Source: Patiriisocius sp047730165 (lineage in GTDB: Bacteria; Bacteroidota; Bacteroidia; Flavobacteriales; Flavobacteriaceae). Taken from it: a DNA stretch of 64,000 bases. Position numbers and translations under genes: made by a program. This document shows, piece by piece, positions 54,438-62,762 of the stretch (position 1 is its first letter; each line of letters starts with the position of its first letter). The notes under the pieces were generated by a model, which saw nothing but the letters and a program-made list of their open reading frames with translations, had not been told where the DNA came from and did not search any database. The stretch spans positions 2,480,001 through 2,544,000 of the forward strand of contig NZ_CP159834.1 in NCBI RefSeq assembly GCF_047730165.1. The letters run 5' to 3'.

Positions 54438-54975
54438 ACTGCTTATCATTCTATTTTCTATATTACTGTTTCAGGGCTGTAAAAGTCCAGAAGCGCGACA
54501 ACCGTTACAGCAAAACTCGGGGACATTTATTGATGCTTCTATTGAGCGTAATAAAAAACTAGTGGAAGCAGAAGAAGCGCAAATAGCGGCTATTATGACT
54601 TCTAACCCAGCGCAGCAGTACATTACTTCAGATAACGGGTTTTGGTATTTTTATAAGACAAAAGACACCATTGGGGGGGCTAGCCCACAATTTGGGGATC
54701 GCATACAGTTTACTTATGATGTGAGTGATCTCGACGGAAATATGATCATTTCAGAAAAAGAGAATGGGATTCAAGAATACTATGTAGATCAAACAAATCA
54801 AGAATTAATTACCGGAATACGTCAAGGATTAAAGTTGATGAAAGAGGGAGAGAAAGTAACCTTTTTATTTCCATCGCATAAGGCCTATGGCTATTACGGC
54901 ATCATAGATAAGATAGGAGCAAACATTCCTGTGAAGAGTACAGTAACTTTAAAATTAATAGACAAAACCCAATAA
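54430..54975 (+). CDS. gldI: Gliding-motility FKBP-type peptidyl-prolyl isomerase lipoprotein GldI, 181 aa
   Basis: MHKLLIILFSILLFQGC gives a lipidated C17. An FKBP domain covers residues 80-180: FGDRIQFTYDVSDLDGNMI, ELITGIRQGLKLMKEGEKV, TFLFPSHKAYGYYG and IPVKSTVTLKLIDK. GldI is required for gliding in Flavobacterium johnsoniae, where it is thought to help fold envelope proteins of the motility and T9SS apparatus. The T9SS cargo encoded in this window fits that. The neighbouring gene encodes another isomerase. Confidence 0.88.
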   Translation: MHKLLIILFSILLFQGCKSPEARQPLQQNSGTFIDASIERNKKLVEAEEAQIAAIMTSNPAQQYITSDNGFWYFYKTKDTIGGASPQFGDRIQFTYDVSDLDGNMIISEKENGIQEYYVDQTNQELITGIRQGLKLMKEGEKVTFLFPSHKAYGYYGIIDKIGANIPVKSTVTLKLIDKTQ

Positions 54976-54982
54976 ATTTATT

Positions 54983-56089
54983 ATGAAAAAATTATCATTT
55001 CTATTACTAGTATTAACTATTTCGCTTGGTTCTTGTCAGAGCCAATATCCAGAACTTGAAGATGGTGTTTACGCAGAGTTTGTAACCAATCAAGGAACTT
55101 TTGTAGCAGAGCTTTACGCAGAGCAAACACCCCTTACGGTAGCAAACTTTGTAGGGCTTGCAAAAGGAACAAACGGGATGGTCGAAGATCAATATAAGGG
55201 CAAGAAATTTTATGACAGTCTTACGTTTCACCGCGTAATAAAAGATTTTATGATTCAAGGTGGAGATCCACTAGGAACAGGTGGAGGAAACCCAGGATAT
55301 AAGTTTCCAGATGAATTTGATCCAGAATTAACACACCTTGATAAAGGAATCCTATCGATGGCAAACTCTGGACCCGGAACAAACGGAAGTCAGTTTTTTG
55401 TAACCTTAAAGGCAACACCTTGGTTAGACTCAAAACACACTGTTTTTGGTAAAGTAGTAATAGGTCAAGATATTGTAGACGCTTTAGGTATGGTAGAAAC
55501 AGGTCAAGGAGACAAGCCGGTTAACCCAATCGTAATGCAAACTGTAAACATTATTGAACGTGGTATGAAGACTCCTCTTTTCACAGACGAAATGGAAGAG
55601 ATTGAAAAAGAAAAAATGAAGAAAGCCGAAGCTATCAATAAGATTGCTGTAAAGACATTAAAGAATCTGAGCAAAGCGCTAGAAAAAGCAGAAATATTAG
55701 AATCTGGCCTTAAGATAGCCTACACAGAAAGGGGAGATGGAGAAAAGCCAGCAATAGGATCTAAAATTAAAATGAACTACGCAGGATACTTTTCAGACGG
55801 AAAACTTTTTGACAGTAACAGACTAGAAGTAGCAGAAGAGTTTATGACGGTAGATCCAGCAAGAAAAGCTGCAGACGGTTACCTGCCTGTACCCTCTGAC
55901 TATAGCACAGAAGCGCGTTTAATTCCAGGTTTTAGAGAGGCATTATTACATATGTCTGTTGGTGATAAGACAGTTGTTTACATCCCTTCTCATCTAGGAT
56001 ATGGAGATAGAGGATATCCACCTATCATTGCAGCAAATGAAGATCTTATCTTTGAACTTGAGATTACAGAAGTAATGAAGCCAGAATAA
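54983..56089 (+). CDS. Cyclophilin-FKBP fusion peptidyl-prolyl isomerase lipoprotein, 368 aa
   Basis: MKKLSFLLLVLTISLGSC gives a lipidated C18. Residues 30-190 are a cyclophilin: GTFVAELYAEQTPLTVANFV, FHRVIKDFMIQGGDP, SMANSGPGTNGSQFFVTLK and HTVFGKVV. After a short charged helix, residues 245-368 are an FKBP domain: GSKIKMNYAGYFSDGKLFDS, IPGFREALLHMSVGDKTVVY, IPSHLGYGDRGYPPIIAA and DLIFELEITEV. Two different isomerase folds in one periplasmic lipoprotein suggest a chaperone for outer-membrane or exported proteins. It lies 7 nt after gldI. Confidence 0.9.
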   Translation: MKKLSFLLLVLTISLGSCQSQYPELEDGVYAEFVTNQGTFVAELYAEQTPLTVANFVGLAKGTNGMVEDQYKGKKFYDSLTFHRVIKDFMIQGGDPLGTGGGNPGYKFPDEFDPELTHLDKGILSMANSGPGTNGSQFFVTLKATPWLDSKHTVFGKVVIGQDIVDALGMVETGQGDKPVNPIVMQTVNIIERGMKTPLFTDEMEEIEKEKMKKAEAINKIAVKTLKNLSKALEKAEILESGLKIAYTERGDGEKPAIGSKIKMNYAGYFSDGKLFDSNRLEVAEEFMTVDPARKAADGYLPVPSDYSTEARLIPGFREALLHMSVGDKTVVYIPSHLGYGDRGYPPIIAANEDLIFELEITEVMKPE

Positions 56090-56110
56090 GCAACTTAATA
56101 TTCTATATAG

Positions 56111-56144
56111 AAATGTCCTGATATTGCTATCAGGACATTTTTTT
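56111..56144 (+). terminator. Terminator after the isomerase gene
   Basis: Hairpin AAATGTCCTGATA / TATCAGGACATTT, loop TTGC, then a T-run, 22 nt past the stop. Confidence 0.93.
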
Positions 56145-56449
56145 ATGCGGAAATATTATGTGGGTATTACGTGTTGATATTTTTGGTGCTAAATACATCA
56201 AAGCATATTAAATACGATGATAATTTAATCTAGACTAATGCGATGGAATTAGAAAATATTTGCGAGTAATATCGAGAACGTTGGATATTTTATTGTCTTT
56301 ATCACTTGTTTTTACCACAAAGAACTCCAAGCTAAAAACTCAAAAATGATAGAGAACATTCTACTCAATAATTTATCTAAATTGAATTACAAATTTCTCA
56401 ATGGATTTTGTGAAAATATCCGCGTGCACAGTGATCAAGCATTCACATT
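56145..56449. other. Intergenic region with no supported gene
   Basis: AT-rich region between a terminator and the convergent TRIC-like gene. The longest small frame (35 codons from an ATG at 56346) has no recognisable content. Nothing else was identified. Confidence 0.5.
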
Positions 56450-57079
56450 CTAGGACAACTTCTGTTGGTCATCACCTTCTGGATAGAAATTAGGTAAAGA
56501 CCAATTAAAAGTAACCGCTAGAATCCTGATAAGGATTACTAATCCCCCAGCAAAAAACACTACAATATCTTCTGAAAGCGGTGTTCTTTCTAATAAAAAG
56601 TAAGCGCCCCCTCCAAAAATACAGGCCGTGGCATAAATGTTTTTTCTAAAAACAATAGGAATCTCATTACAGAGGATATCACGTATCACACCACCAAAAC
56701 ATGCCGAAATAGTACCAAGCGAAATACAAATAATAAACGGGAAATCTGCCGCGATTCCTTTTTCTACTCCTACGATGGTATATAAGGCAATCCCAATGGT
56801 ATCGAACAAGAATAAAGATCGACGCACGTATTGTAATTTTTTTCTGAAAATAATGGCAAGTATTGTCGAACCGAAAATGACGTACACAAATGTCATATCA
56901 CGCATCCACGTGATGTCTGCGTCAATAAGTAAATCGCGTAATGTACCGCCACCTATCGCAGTTACAAATGCTATAATCGCTATTCCAAAAGGATCGAGAC
57001 GCTTCTTCATAGCAATCAATGCTCCAGAAACAGCGAAGGCCATCGTACCTAGTATGTCTATGATAAGGATTATTGTCAT
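56450..57079 (-). CDS. TRIC-type / UPF0126 membrane channel protein, 209 aa
   Basis: Six to seven membrane helices with the two-repeat pattern of the UPF0126 (YadS, YicG) family, now known as bacterial TRIC-type cation channels. Each repeat has the glycine motif: AFVTAIGGGTLRDLLI in the first and GTISACFGGVIRDILC in the second, both followed by a polar loop. It would pass potassium or other small cations, or amino acids such as glycine as reported for some members. The gene stands alone. Confidence 0.88.
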   Translation of the reverse strand: MTIILIIDILGTMAFAVSGALIAMKKRLDPFGIAIIAFVTAIGGGTLRDLLIDADITWMRDMTFVYVIFGSTILAIIFRKKLQYVRRSLFLFDTIGIALYTIVGVEKGIAADFPFIICISLGTISACFGGVIRDILCNEIPIVFRKNIYATACIFGGGAYFLLERTPLSEDIVVFFAGGLVILIRILAVTFNWSLPNFYPEGDDQQKLS

Positions 57080-57226
57080 TTTGTTAAAATTTTGGTTGAC
57101 GAAAAAAGGTTAAAATAAATGTATTATAGAATATGAACTATATAGATTTTCATTGAATAATAGATCTGTTTATTTTCCATAAGTGAAGCGATCTGCGCGC
57201 TATACTCCACAAAATAATCTTACACG

Positions 57227-57949
57227 CTACGAGTTTTGTGTAAAATAATTATAATCCTTAATCACTTTATCTATAAATGCAATAGGCATTTCATCCATCT
57301 CCACTTCCATCACTTTAGCCACTCGATGCGATAACCGTAAAATAATATTATGATTCCCTTTGAATTTATTTTCAGTATAAATCTGTTTTATCTTTTGCAT
57401 TTCGACATCACTAAAAACGGTTACTTGAGGATATTTAGATACATAGCCCTGCGGGATGTCTGTGAGAATTGTTTGTGAAAAAGCCACGTGTGTTTTTTCA
57501 GAAATAACAGTAGTGTTTGCTGCAATATCGCCTAGACGCTGTCCTTTTCCGTTTAACAAGATAGTTACTAAAGCCACCGCACCACTCACTAGACTAATAT
57601 CTATAACGCGTATCAACCATCGCAAAAGGAAGTTTGAGAAAGCAGGTTTAGATCCATCTAGTTTTACAACACGCATTTTCAGTACTGCTTTTCCAGGGCT
57701 TTTTCCATCCCAGAACATTTCAAACAACAAATGATATACTAAGACTGGAAGTAAAATAACCATAAAAATTAAAAAAGTAGCACTATCTCCTAAGGAGTCT
57801 ATAGTCCCTATAAACATCAAAAAAACAATAAGATAATAAACAAGCATAATAGCCGCATCTATTAGGTAAGCCAATATACGGTCTCCCACTCCGGCAACAT
57901 TTTGAACAATGTTTACATTTTGAGCGGTTTCAATTTGAAATTTGTCCAT
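57227..57949 (-). CDS. RDD-family membrane protein, 240 aa
   Basis: The RDD domain shows the family residues: GVGDRILAYLIDAAIML (R and D), FEMFWDGKSPGKAVLKMRVV and LIRVIDISLVSG, with membrane helices at about 25-45, 52-75 and 118-135. The C-terminal 90 residues are soluble. It is divergent from the SpoIIM-domain gene with only 33 nt between the starts, a shared promoter region. This pairing (RDD with SpoIIM) is common in Bacteroidota and other phyla. The function is not known. Confidence 0.88.
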   Translation of the reverse strand: MDKFQIETAQNVNIVQNVAGVGDRILAYLIDAAIMLVYYLIVFLMFIGTIDSLGDSATFLIFMVILLPVLVYHLLFEMFWDGKSPGKAVLKMRVVKLDGSKPAFSNFLLRWLIRVIDISLVSGAVALVTILLNGKGQRLGDIAANTTVISEKTHVAFSQTILTDIPQGYVSKYPQVTVFSDVEMQKIKQIYTENKFKGNHNIILRLSHRVAKVMEVEMDEMPIAFIDKVIKDYNYFTQNS

Positions 57950-57982
57950 TTAATATGTTTCTTTGGTAAAAACTCTACACAT

Positions 57983-58954
57983 ATGCGCGAAGCTGCTTTT
58001 GCGAAGCAAAATAAGGATAAATGGTTAAGATTTGAAAGTGTTCTTAAGAATAATGCTCAGATAAATCCTGACGAACTAAGTGAACTCTATCTAGAAGTAA
58101 CAGACCACCTAAGTTATGCACAGACATTTTACCCAGGAAGCAACACGCTACACTACTTAAATGGACTATCTATATTAGCGCATCAAAAAATATATAAAAC
58201 TAAAAGAGAAAGTAAATCTCGATTTATTTCTTTTTACACCAAGGAGTTTCCGCTGTTTTTCTCGCAATATCATAAACAGCTGCTCATTACATTTCTTACT
58301 TTTTTATTATTTAGCATTGTAGGTGCTTATAGTGCCGCAACAGATGGCGACTTTGTTCGCCTTATCCTAGGAGACGGTTATGTAAATATGACCTTAGAAA
58401 ACATTGAAAAAGGTGACCCAATGGCGGTGTACAAAGATATGAATGAGATAGAAATGTTTTTGGGCATTACCGTTAATAACATAAGAGTCGCACTGATGGC
58501 TTTTGCTTATGGTATTTTACTGGGGATAGGCACCTTCTACATACTCATGCAAAATGCTATTATGTTGGGTTCTTTTCAATACTTTTTTTATGAAGAAGGC
58601 TTACTTTGGGAGTCTGTACGCACGATATGGATTCATGGCACCATAGAAATTTCTGTCATTATCATTGCCGGATGTGCAGGTCTCGTGATTGGTAATAGTA
58701 TACTTTTTCCTGGCACATACACACGTCTTCAGTCTTTTGTAAGAGGTGCTAAAGGCGGTGTAAAAATTTTAATCAGCACCATTCCCTTTTTTATTCTTGC
58801 CGGCTTTCTAGAAGGTTTTGTAACAAGACATACTGAAATGCCAGACTGGATTGCTATACTTATTATTGGCAGTTCACTAACACTTATCATTTTCTATTAC
58901 CTAATTTATCCTATTCAATTAAAACGAAAGTATGAACGAAAAAATACAATTTAA
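57983..58954 (+). CDS. SpoIIM-domain membrane protein, 323 aa
   Basis: After a soluble helical start (MREAAFAKQNKDKWLRFESV) come membrane helices typical of the stage II sporulation protein M family: LLITFLTFLLFSIVGAYSAA, NIRVALMAFAYGILLGIGTF, GTIEISVIIIAGCAGLVIGN and IPFFILAGFLEGFVT. SpoIIM in spore formers takes part in membrane remodelling, but here the organism is not a spore former, so the role is unknown. An ORF extension to 57902 overlaps the RDD gene and is rejected. The next gene starts 23 nt before its end. Confidence 0.87.
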   Translation: MREAAFAKQNKDKWLRFESVLKNNAQINPDELSELYLEVTDHLSYAQTFYPGSNTLHYLNGLSILAHQKIYKTKRESKSRFISFYTKEFPLFFSQYHKQLLITFLTFLLFSIVGAYSAATDGDFVRLILGDGYVNMTLENIEKGDPMAVYKDMNEIEMFLGITVNNIRVALMAFAYGILLGIGTFYILMQNAIMLGSFQYFFYEEGLLWESVRTIWIHGTIEISVIIIAGCAGLVIGNSILFPGTYTRLQSFVRGAKGGVKILISTIPFFILAGFLEGFVTRHTEMPDWIAILIIGSSLTLIIFYYLIYPIQLKRKYERKNTI

Positions 58955-59810
58955 AAAACAACGCGATATTGGAGAGATAATAACAGACACCTTTAAATTT
59001 ATTAGAGAAGAATGGAAGCCGCTAGGTACTTTAATTCTTAAAATTACAGGGCCAGCATTGTTTGTTTTAGTTGTAGCGGCTAGTATCTACACGCAAACTG
59101 CCATGGGTAGTTTTGGCACGTTTGACATATTTAATACCAACCAATCTTTTTCAATGAGCACTGTTATTAGTGTCTTAGTAATGTTGCTAGCAATGGTAGC
59201 TTACTTTTCCTTATTATATGGTACAGTACTTCATTATATTAAGTCTTATGTGAATAACAATGGTAAAGTAATACCAGCCGAGGTAAATGATGGAGTTCGT
59301 TCTGAATTTTGGAGTTTAATAGGATTAGGTTTTCTTATTGGGATAATAGCCGGTATCGGTTTTATGTTATGCGTTATTCCTGGTATTTATGCAGGGGTAG
59401 CTCTAGGCACTGCATATGCCATCCATGTTTTTCAAAATAGAGCGGTGGATGATACGATTAGTTATAGTTTTAAATTTATAAAAAATGAATGGTGGATTAC
59501 CTTTGCAACTTATATTGTGATCTACATTATTTTTTATATCGTAAATGTAATATTTCAACTCCCTCTTATTATTTATACGATGGCAAATACATTTGCTTCA
59601 ATAGATACTATTTCTGCAAATCCCGTAGATATGTTCGATTGGTTGTATACTGCTCTCAATGCCATTTCTCTAATTGCGCAGTATTTATTACAATCAATAT
59701 TAGTGATTGCAACGGCCTTTGTATATTTCAATCTAAACGAAAAGAAAAACTTTACAGGCACTATTGAAACGATAGATACTTTAGGAACCACACCGCAAGA
59801 AAATGCGTAA
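58932..59810 (+). CDS. Multi-pass membrane protein, 292 aa
   Basis: A hydrophilic start with the conserved-looking RDIGEIITDTFKFIREEWKP is followed by six hydrophobic segments, including ALFVLVVAASIYTQ, VISVLVMLLAMVAYFSLLYG, LIGLGFLIGIIAGIGFMLCV and ISLIAQYLLQSILVIATAFV. The pattern resembles the glycerophosphodiester phosphodiesterase membrane-domain/DUF975-like families, but no catalytic part is present. It overlaps the genes on both sides (23 nt and 8 nt), so it belongs to the same translational unit. Confidence 0.75.
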   Translation: MNEKIQFKKQRDIGEIITDTFKFIREEWKPLGTLILKITGPALFVLVVAASIYTQTAMGSFGTFDIFNTNQSFSMSTVISVLVMLLAMVAYFSLLYGTVLHYIKSYVNNNGKVIPAEVNDGVRSEFWSLIGLGFLIGIIAGIGFMLCVIPGIYAGVALGTAYAIHVFQNRAVDDTISYSFKFIKNEWWITFATYIVIYIIFYIVNVIFQLPLIIYTMANTFASIDTISANPVDMFDWLYTALNAISLIAQYLLQSILVIATAFVYFNLNEKKNFTGTIETIDTLGTTPQENA

Positions 59811-60558
59811 AACCCTTTACATTCTGCTTCTTGCAACTACGGTTGCACTTGCTAAACCGCAAGACGCTACGAAAGTGGAATCACCTGCGTTAGTGCAGCA
59901 TGATGTAGATAGTGAGGTGAGTCCTGTACACTTTGATAATTCTAAAATTAAAGATTATAAAAATAATGACACCTTCAATTATGATGAAAGCGTTGAAGAT
60001 AACTGGTGGTCTCGTTTTAAAGATTGGGCAAGTCGTGTATGGAATGATTTTATGTATTGGCTCTTTGGCGATGTACGAGGGAGTACTTTTTTAGCCATCC
60101 TTATCCAAGTACTGCCCTATCTATTTTTAGCAGGCTGTATCGTATTTGTCATTTGGCTAGTTATTAAATTAAATCCGGGTTCCACAATATTAGCCACGCA
60201 AGATGGCGCAGGTGTTTTCTTTTCTGAAGATGAAGAAATCATCAGATCTAAAGACATAGAAAAACTAATCCAGAAAGCATTAAAGAATAACGATTATAGA
60301 TTGGCAGTGCGTTATTACTATCTATTAATATTAAAACGTTTAACCGAAGCCGAATTAATTGATTATGAATTTGATAAAACAAATTCTGAATATTTCAACG
60401 AAATTCCTGAAGCTTCCCTCAATACTAGATTCAGAAAAATAACAACTATTTATGATTATATCTGGTATGGTAATTTTGAAGTAACTCAAAATGATTATCA
60501 AAAAGCAGAACAGCTATTCAAGAATTTAGAACAAAACATACCCACAGCAGATGTCTAA
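59803..60558 (+). CDS. DUF4129-domain protein, 251 aa
   Basis: A signal peptide (TTVALAKPQ) and a periplasmic part are followed by one membrane helix (LPYLFLAGCIVFVIWLVIK, about residues 105-125) and a cytoplasmic DUF4129 domain: DIEKLIQKALKNNDYRLAVR, YYYLLILKRLTEAELIDYEF and TTIYDYIWYGNFEV. DUF4129 often travels with MoxR ATPases and DUF58/transglutaminase genes, as it does here. The role is not established. It overlaps the next gene by 8 nt. Confidence 0.85.
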   Translation: MRKTLYILLLATTVALAKPQDATKVESPALVQHDVDSEVSPVHFDNSKIKDYKNNDTFNYDESVEDNWWSRFKDWASRVWNDFMYWLFGDVRGSTFLAILIQVLPYLFLAGCIVFVIWLVIKLNPGSTILATQDGAGVFFSEDEEIIRSKDIEKLIQKALKNNDYRLAVRYYYLLILKRLTEAELIDYEFDKTNSEYFNEIPEASLNTRFRKITTIYDYIWYGNFEVTQNDYQKAEQLFKNLEQNIPTADV

Positions 60559-61774
60559 ATTTCAGAAAATACTATTCATTGGTTTTATAGCGATTTTAGC
60601 AATTCTTGTATATGCTGAGGCTACTAAAAAGCAGACGATAAGCTGGTTTCCTAGCTATAGTAAACTTGATAAAATTCCTTTAGGAACCTATGTACTTCAC
60701 GATTTGCTTTCAGAAGAAATGGGCGATCGTTTTGTTGAAGTTGACAGGCCACCTTATGAAGTGTTACGCGATTCAACACTCCGAGGTACCTATTTCTTTT
60801 TAAATAATAGAATAGATTTTGATCGCACTGAAGTTGAAGACATTTTAAAATGGACCAAAAAAGGAAATCATTTATTTATCTCAGCTTCTTCACTTCCAAA
60901 AAAAATAAGCGACACCTTGCTTCTAGAAACGGGTGAAGATTATATGTTTGATAATATGGGTAGTGAACCTTTATTGAATTTTACAAATAAAAAATTAAAA
61001 TCTCAAGATGCCTACCGAATAAAAAAAGATTTTTCCATTCACTATTTTGAAGAAATCGATACGTTAAATCAAACCGTATTAGGACAGGCTCAAATTTATG
61101 ATGACGCACTAAAAATTACAGAACCTAATATTAATTTTATTGAAGCACCCTTTGGAAAGGGTAAAATCTATTTGCACTTACAGCCGGAGATCTTCAGTAA
61201 TTTTGTGCTCCTATCTGACCATAATAAAGAACTTAGCGAAAAGGCATTGTCATACATCCCAAAGAATCACACACTCCTTTGGGATAATTATTATAAGACT
61301 GGTAAGAAAATAAATATTTCTCCATTAAGAGCTATTCTTACCAATCGCTATCTTAAATGGGCATACTATTTAGTGCTCATTGGAATCATGTTGTATGTGC
61401 TCTTTGAAGGAAAACGGAAACAGCGCAGTATCCCTATAGTAAGGCCTTTAAAAAATAAAACTTTTGAATATACGCAGACCATATCTGGAATGTACCTCGA
61501 TAAAAAAGAGCACCATAAAATAGCTTTGAAACAAATTAATCTTTTTACGGAGTTTATTAGAACACGTTTACGATTGCCTACAGAAAAGGCGGACAACCGT
61601 TTCTTTAAGGCCTTAGCCGCTAGAAGCGGAAACACACTAGAAGACACAAAAGCTGTTTTTACAATGATTGAAACGATACAACATCAAAACCCAAAAAGCA
61701 CCACACAAGTGCAGCTAGAAGAATTATATAAAACTATTTCAAATTTTAAAAAACAAACAGATGGCAAATCCTGA
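60551..61774 (+). CDS. DUF4350-domain membrane protein, 407 aa
   Basis: A N-terminal membrane helix (IGFIAILAILVYAEA) is followed by a DUF4350 domain with the Rossmann-like GATase-type pattern (RGTYFFLNNRIDFDRTEVED, ILKWTKKGNHLFISASSLPK, FGKGKIYLHLQPEIFSNFVL) and a second helix (WAYYLVLIGIMLYVLFEG). The C-terminal cytoplasmic tail is helical. It lies in the periplasm. The gene overlaps the MoxR gene by 14 nt, so the products are made together. Confidence 0.83.
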   Translation: MSKFQKILFIGFIAILAILVYAEATKKQTISWFPSYSKLDKIPLGTYVLHDLLSEEMGDRFVEVDRPPYEVLRDSTLRGTYFFLNNRIDFDRTEVEDILKWTKKGNHLFISASSLPKKISDTLLLETGEDYMFDNMGSEPLLNFTNKKLKSQDAYRIKKDFSIHYFEEIDTLNQTVLGQAQIYDDALKITEPNINFIEAPFGKGKIYLHLQPEIFSNFVLLSDHNKELSEKALSYIPKNHTLLWDNYYKTGKKINISPLRAILTNRYLKWAYYLVLIGIMLYVLFEGKRKQRSIPIVRPLKNKTFEYTQTISGMYLDKKEHHKIALKQINLFTEFIRTRLRLPTEKADNRFFKALAARSGNTLEDTKAVFTMIETIQHQNPKSTTQVQLEELYKTISNFKKQTDGKS

Positions 61775-62759
61775 AGGAATAAATGAAGATCTTCATTTTA
61801 ATAATCGCATCCCACTAGAAGAATTAACAACAACAGTCGCTGCCATAAAGCAACAATTGGCAAAAGTCATTATTGGCCAAGAAGATTTTATTGAACTGCT
61901 TATAGTGAACCTTTTAGCAAATGGTCATGTATTAATTGAAGGAGTACCCGGAATAGCAAAAACCATTACGGCGAAACTCTTCGCAAAAACATTAAAAACA
62001 GGTTTTAGTCGTATTCAATTTACTCCAGATTTAATGCCTAGTGACGTCTTAGGAACTAGTATTTTAAATATGAAGACTTCGGAATTTGAATTTAAAAAAG
62101 GACCTATCTTTTCTAATGTGGTCCTAATTGATGAGATAAATAGAGCACCTGCAAAAACACAAGCGGCCCTGTTTGAAGTAATGGAGGAACGCCAAATTAC
62201 AATGGATGGTCATCGGTATATGATGGAGTACCCATTTATGGTGCTCGCAACACAAAACCCAATAGAACAAGAAGGAACATACGCTTTACCAGAAGCACAA
62301 TTAGACAGATTCTTATTTAAGATAAAAGTGGGGTATCCAAAACTAGAAGATGAAGTTACTATTTTAAAAACACATCATACCCGCAAACAGGTAATGCCGC
62401 AAGACCAAATTGAAGGAGTATTAACTCCAGAAGATTTAATGAAGTTTAGAGCACAAGTACAGGAGATTTTAATAGAAGATAAAATATTTACCTACATCGC
62501 GCAGATTGTTGAAAAGACACGCAACCACCCTCACCTCTTCCTCGGAGGTTCACCTCGAGCTTCACTAGCAATAATGAATGCTTCAAAAGCATACGCTGCT
62601 ATTAGTGGTCGTGATTTTGTAACACCAGATGACATTAAAAAAACGCTAGCACCTGTGCTAAGCCACCGTATCATACTTTCACCAGAAAGAGAAATGGAAG
62701 GTATGACACCAGAAACTGTGATAGAAATGATAACACAATCTGTAGAAATACCAAGATAA
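61761..62759 (+). CDS. MoxR-family AAA+ ATPase, 332 aa
   Basis: AAA_3/MoxR with Walker A VLIEGVPGIAKTITAKLFA, Walker B VVLIDEINRAPAKTQAALFE, the sensor-1 region MVLATQNPIEQEGTYALPEA, and the lid with GGSPRASLAIMNASKAYAA. It is a chaperone-like ATPase that works with DUF58 and VWA proteins in envelope-stress and motility-type operons of Bacteroidota. Here it is followed by a DUF58 gene 3 nt later. Its client is unknown. Confidence 0.93.
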   Translation: MANPEGINEDLHFNNRIPLEELTTTVAAIKQQLAKVIIGQEDFIELLIVNLLANGHVLIEGVPGIAKTITAKLFAKTLKTGFSRIQFTPDLMPSDVLGTSILNMKTSEFEFKKGPIFSNVVLIDEINRAPAKTQAALFEVMEERQITMDGHRYMMEYPFMVLATQNPIEQEGTYALPEAQLDRFLFKIKVGYPKLEDEVTILKTHHTRKQVMPQDQIEGVLTPEDLMKFRAQVQEILIEDKIFTYIAQIVEKTRNHPHLFLGGSPRASLAIMNASKAYAAISGRDFVTPDDIKKTLAPVLSHRIILSPEREMEGMTPETVIEMITQSVEIPR

Positions 62760-62762
62760 GCT

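Noticed and set aside
56346..56453. 35-codon ORF before the TRIC-like gene
   Set aside because: No homology features, and it runs into the 3' end of the convergent gene.
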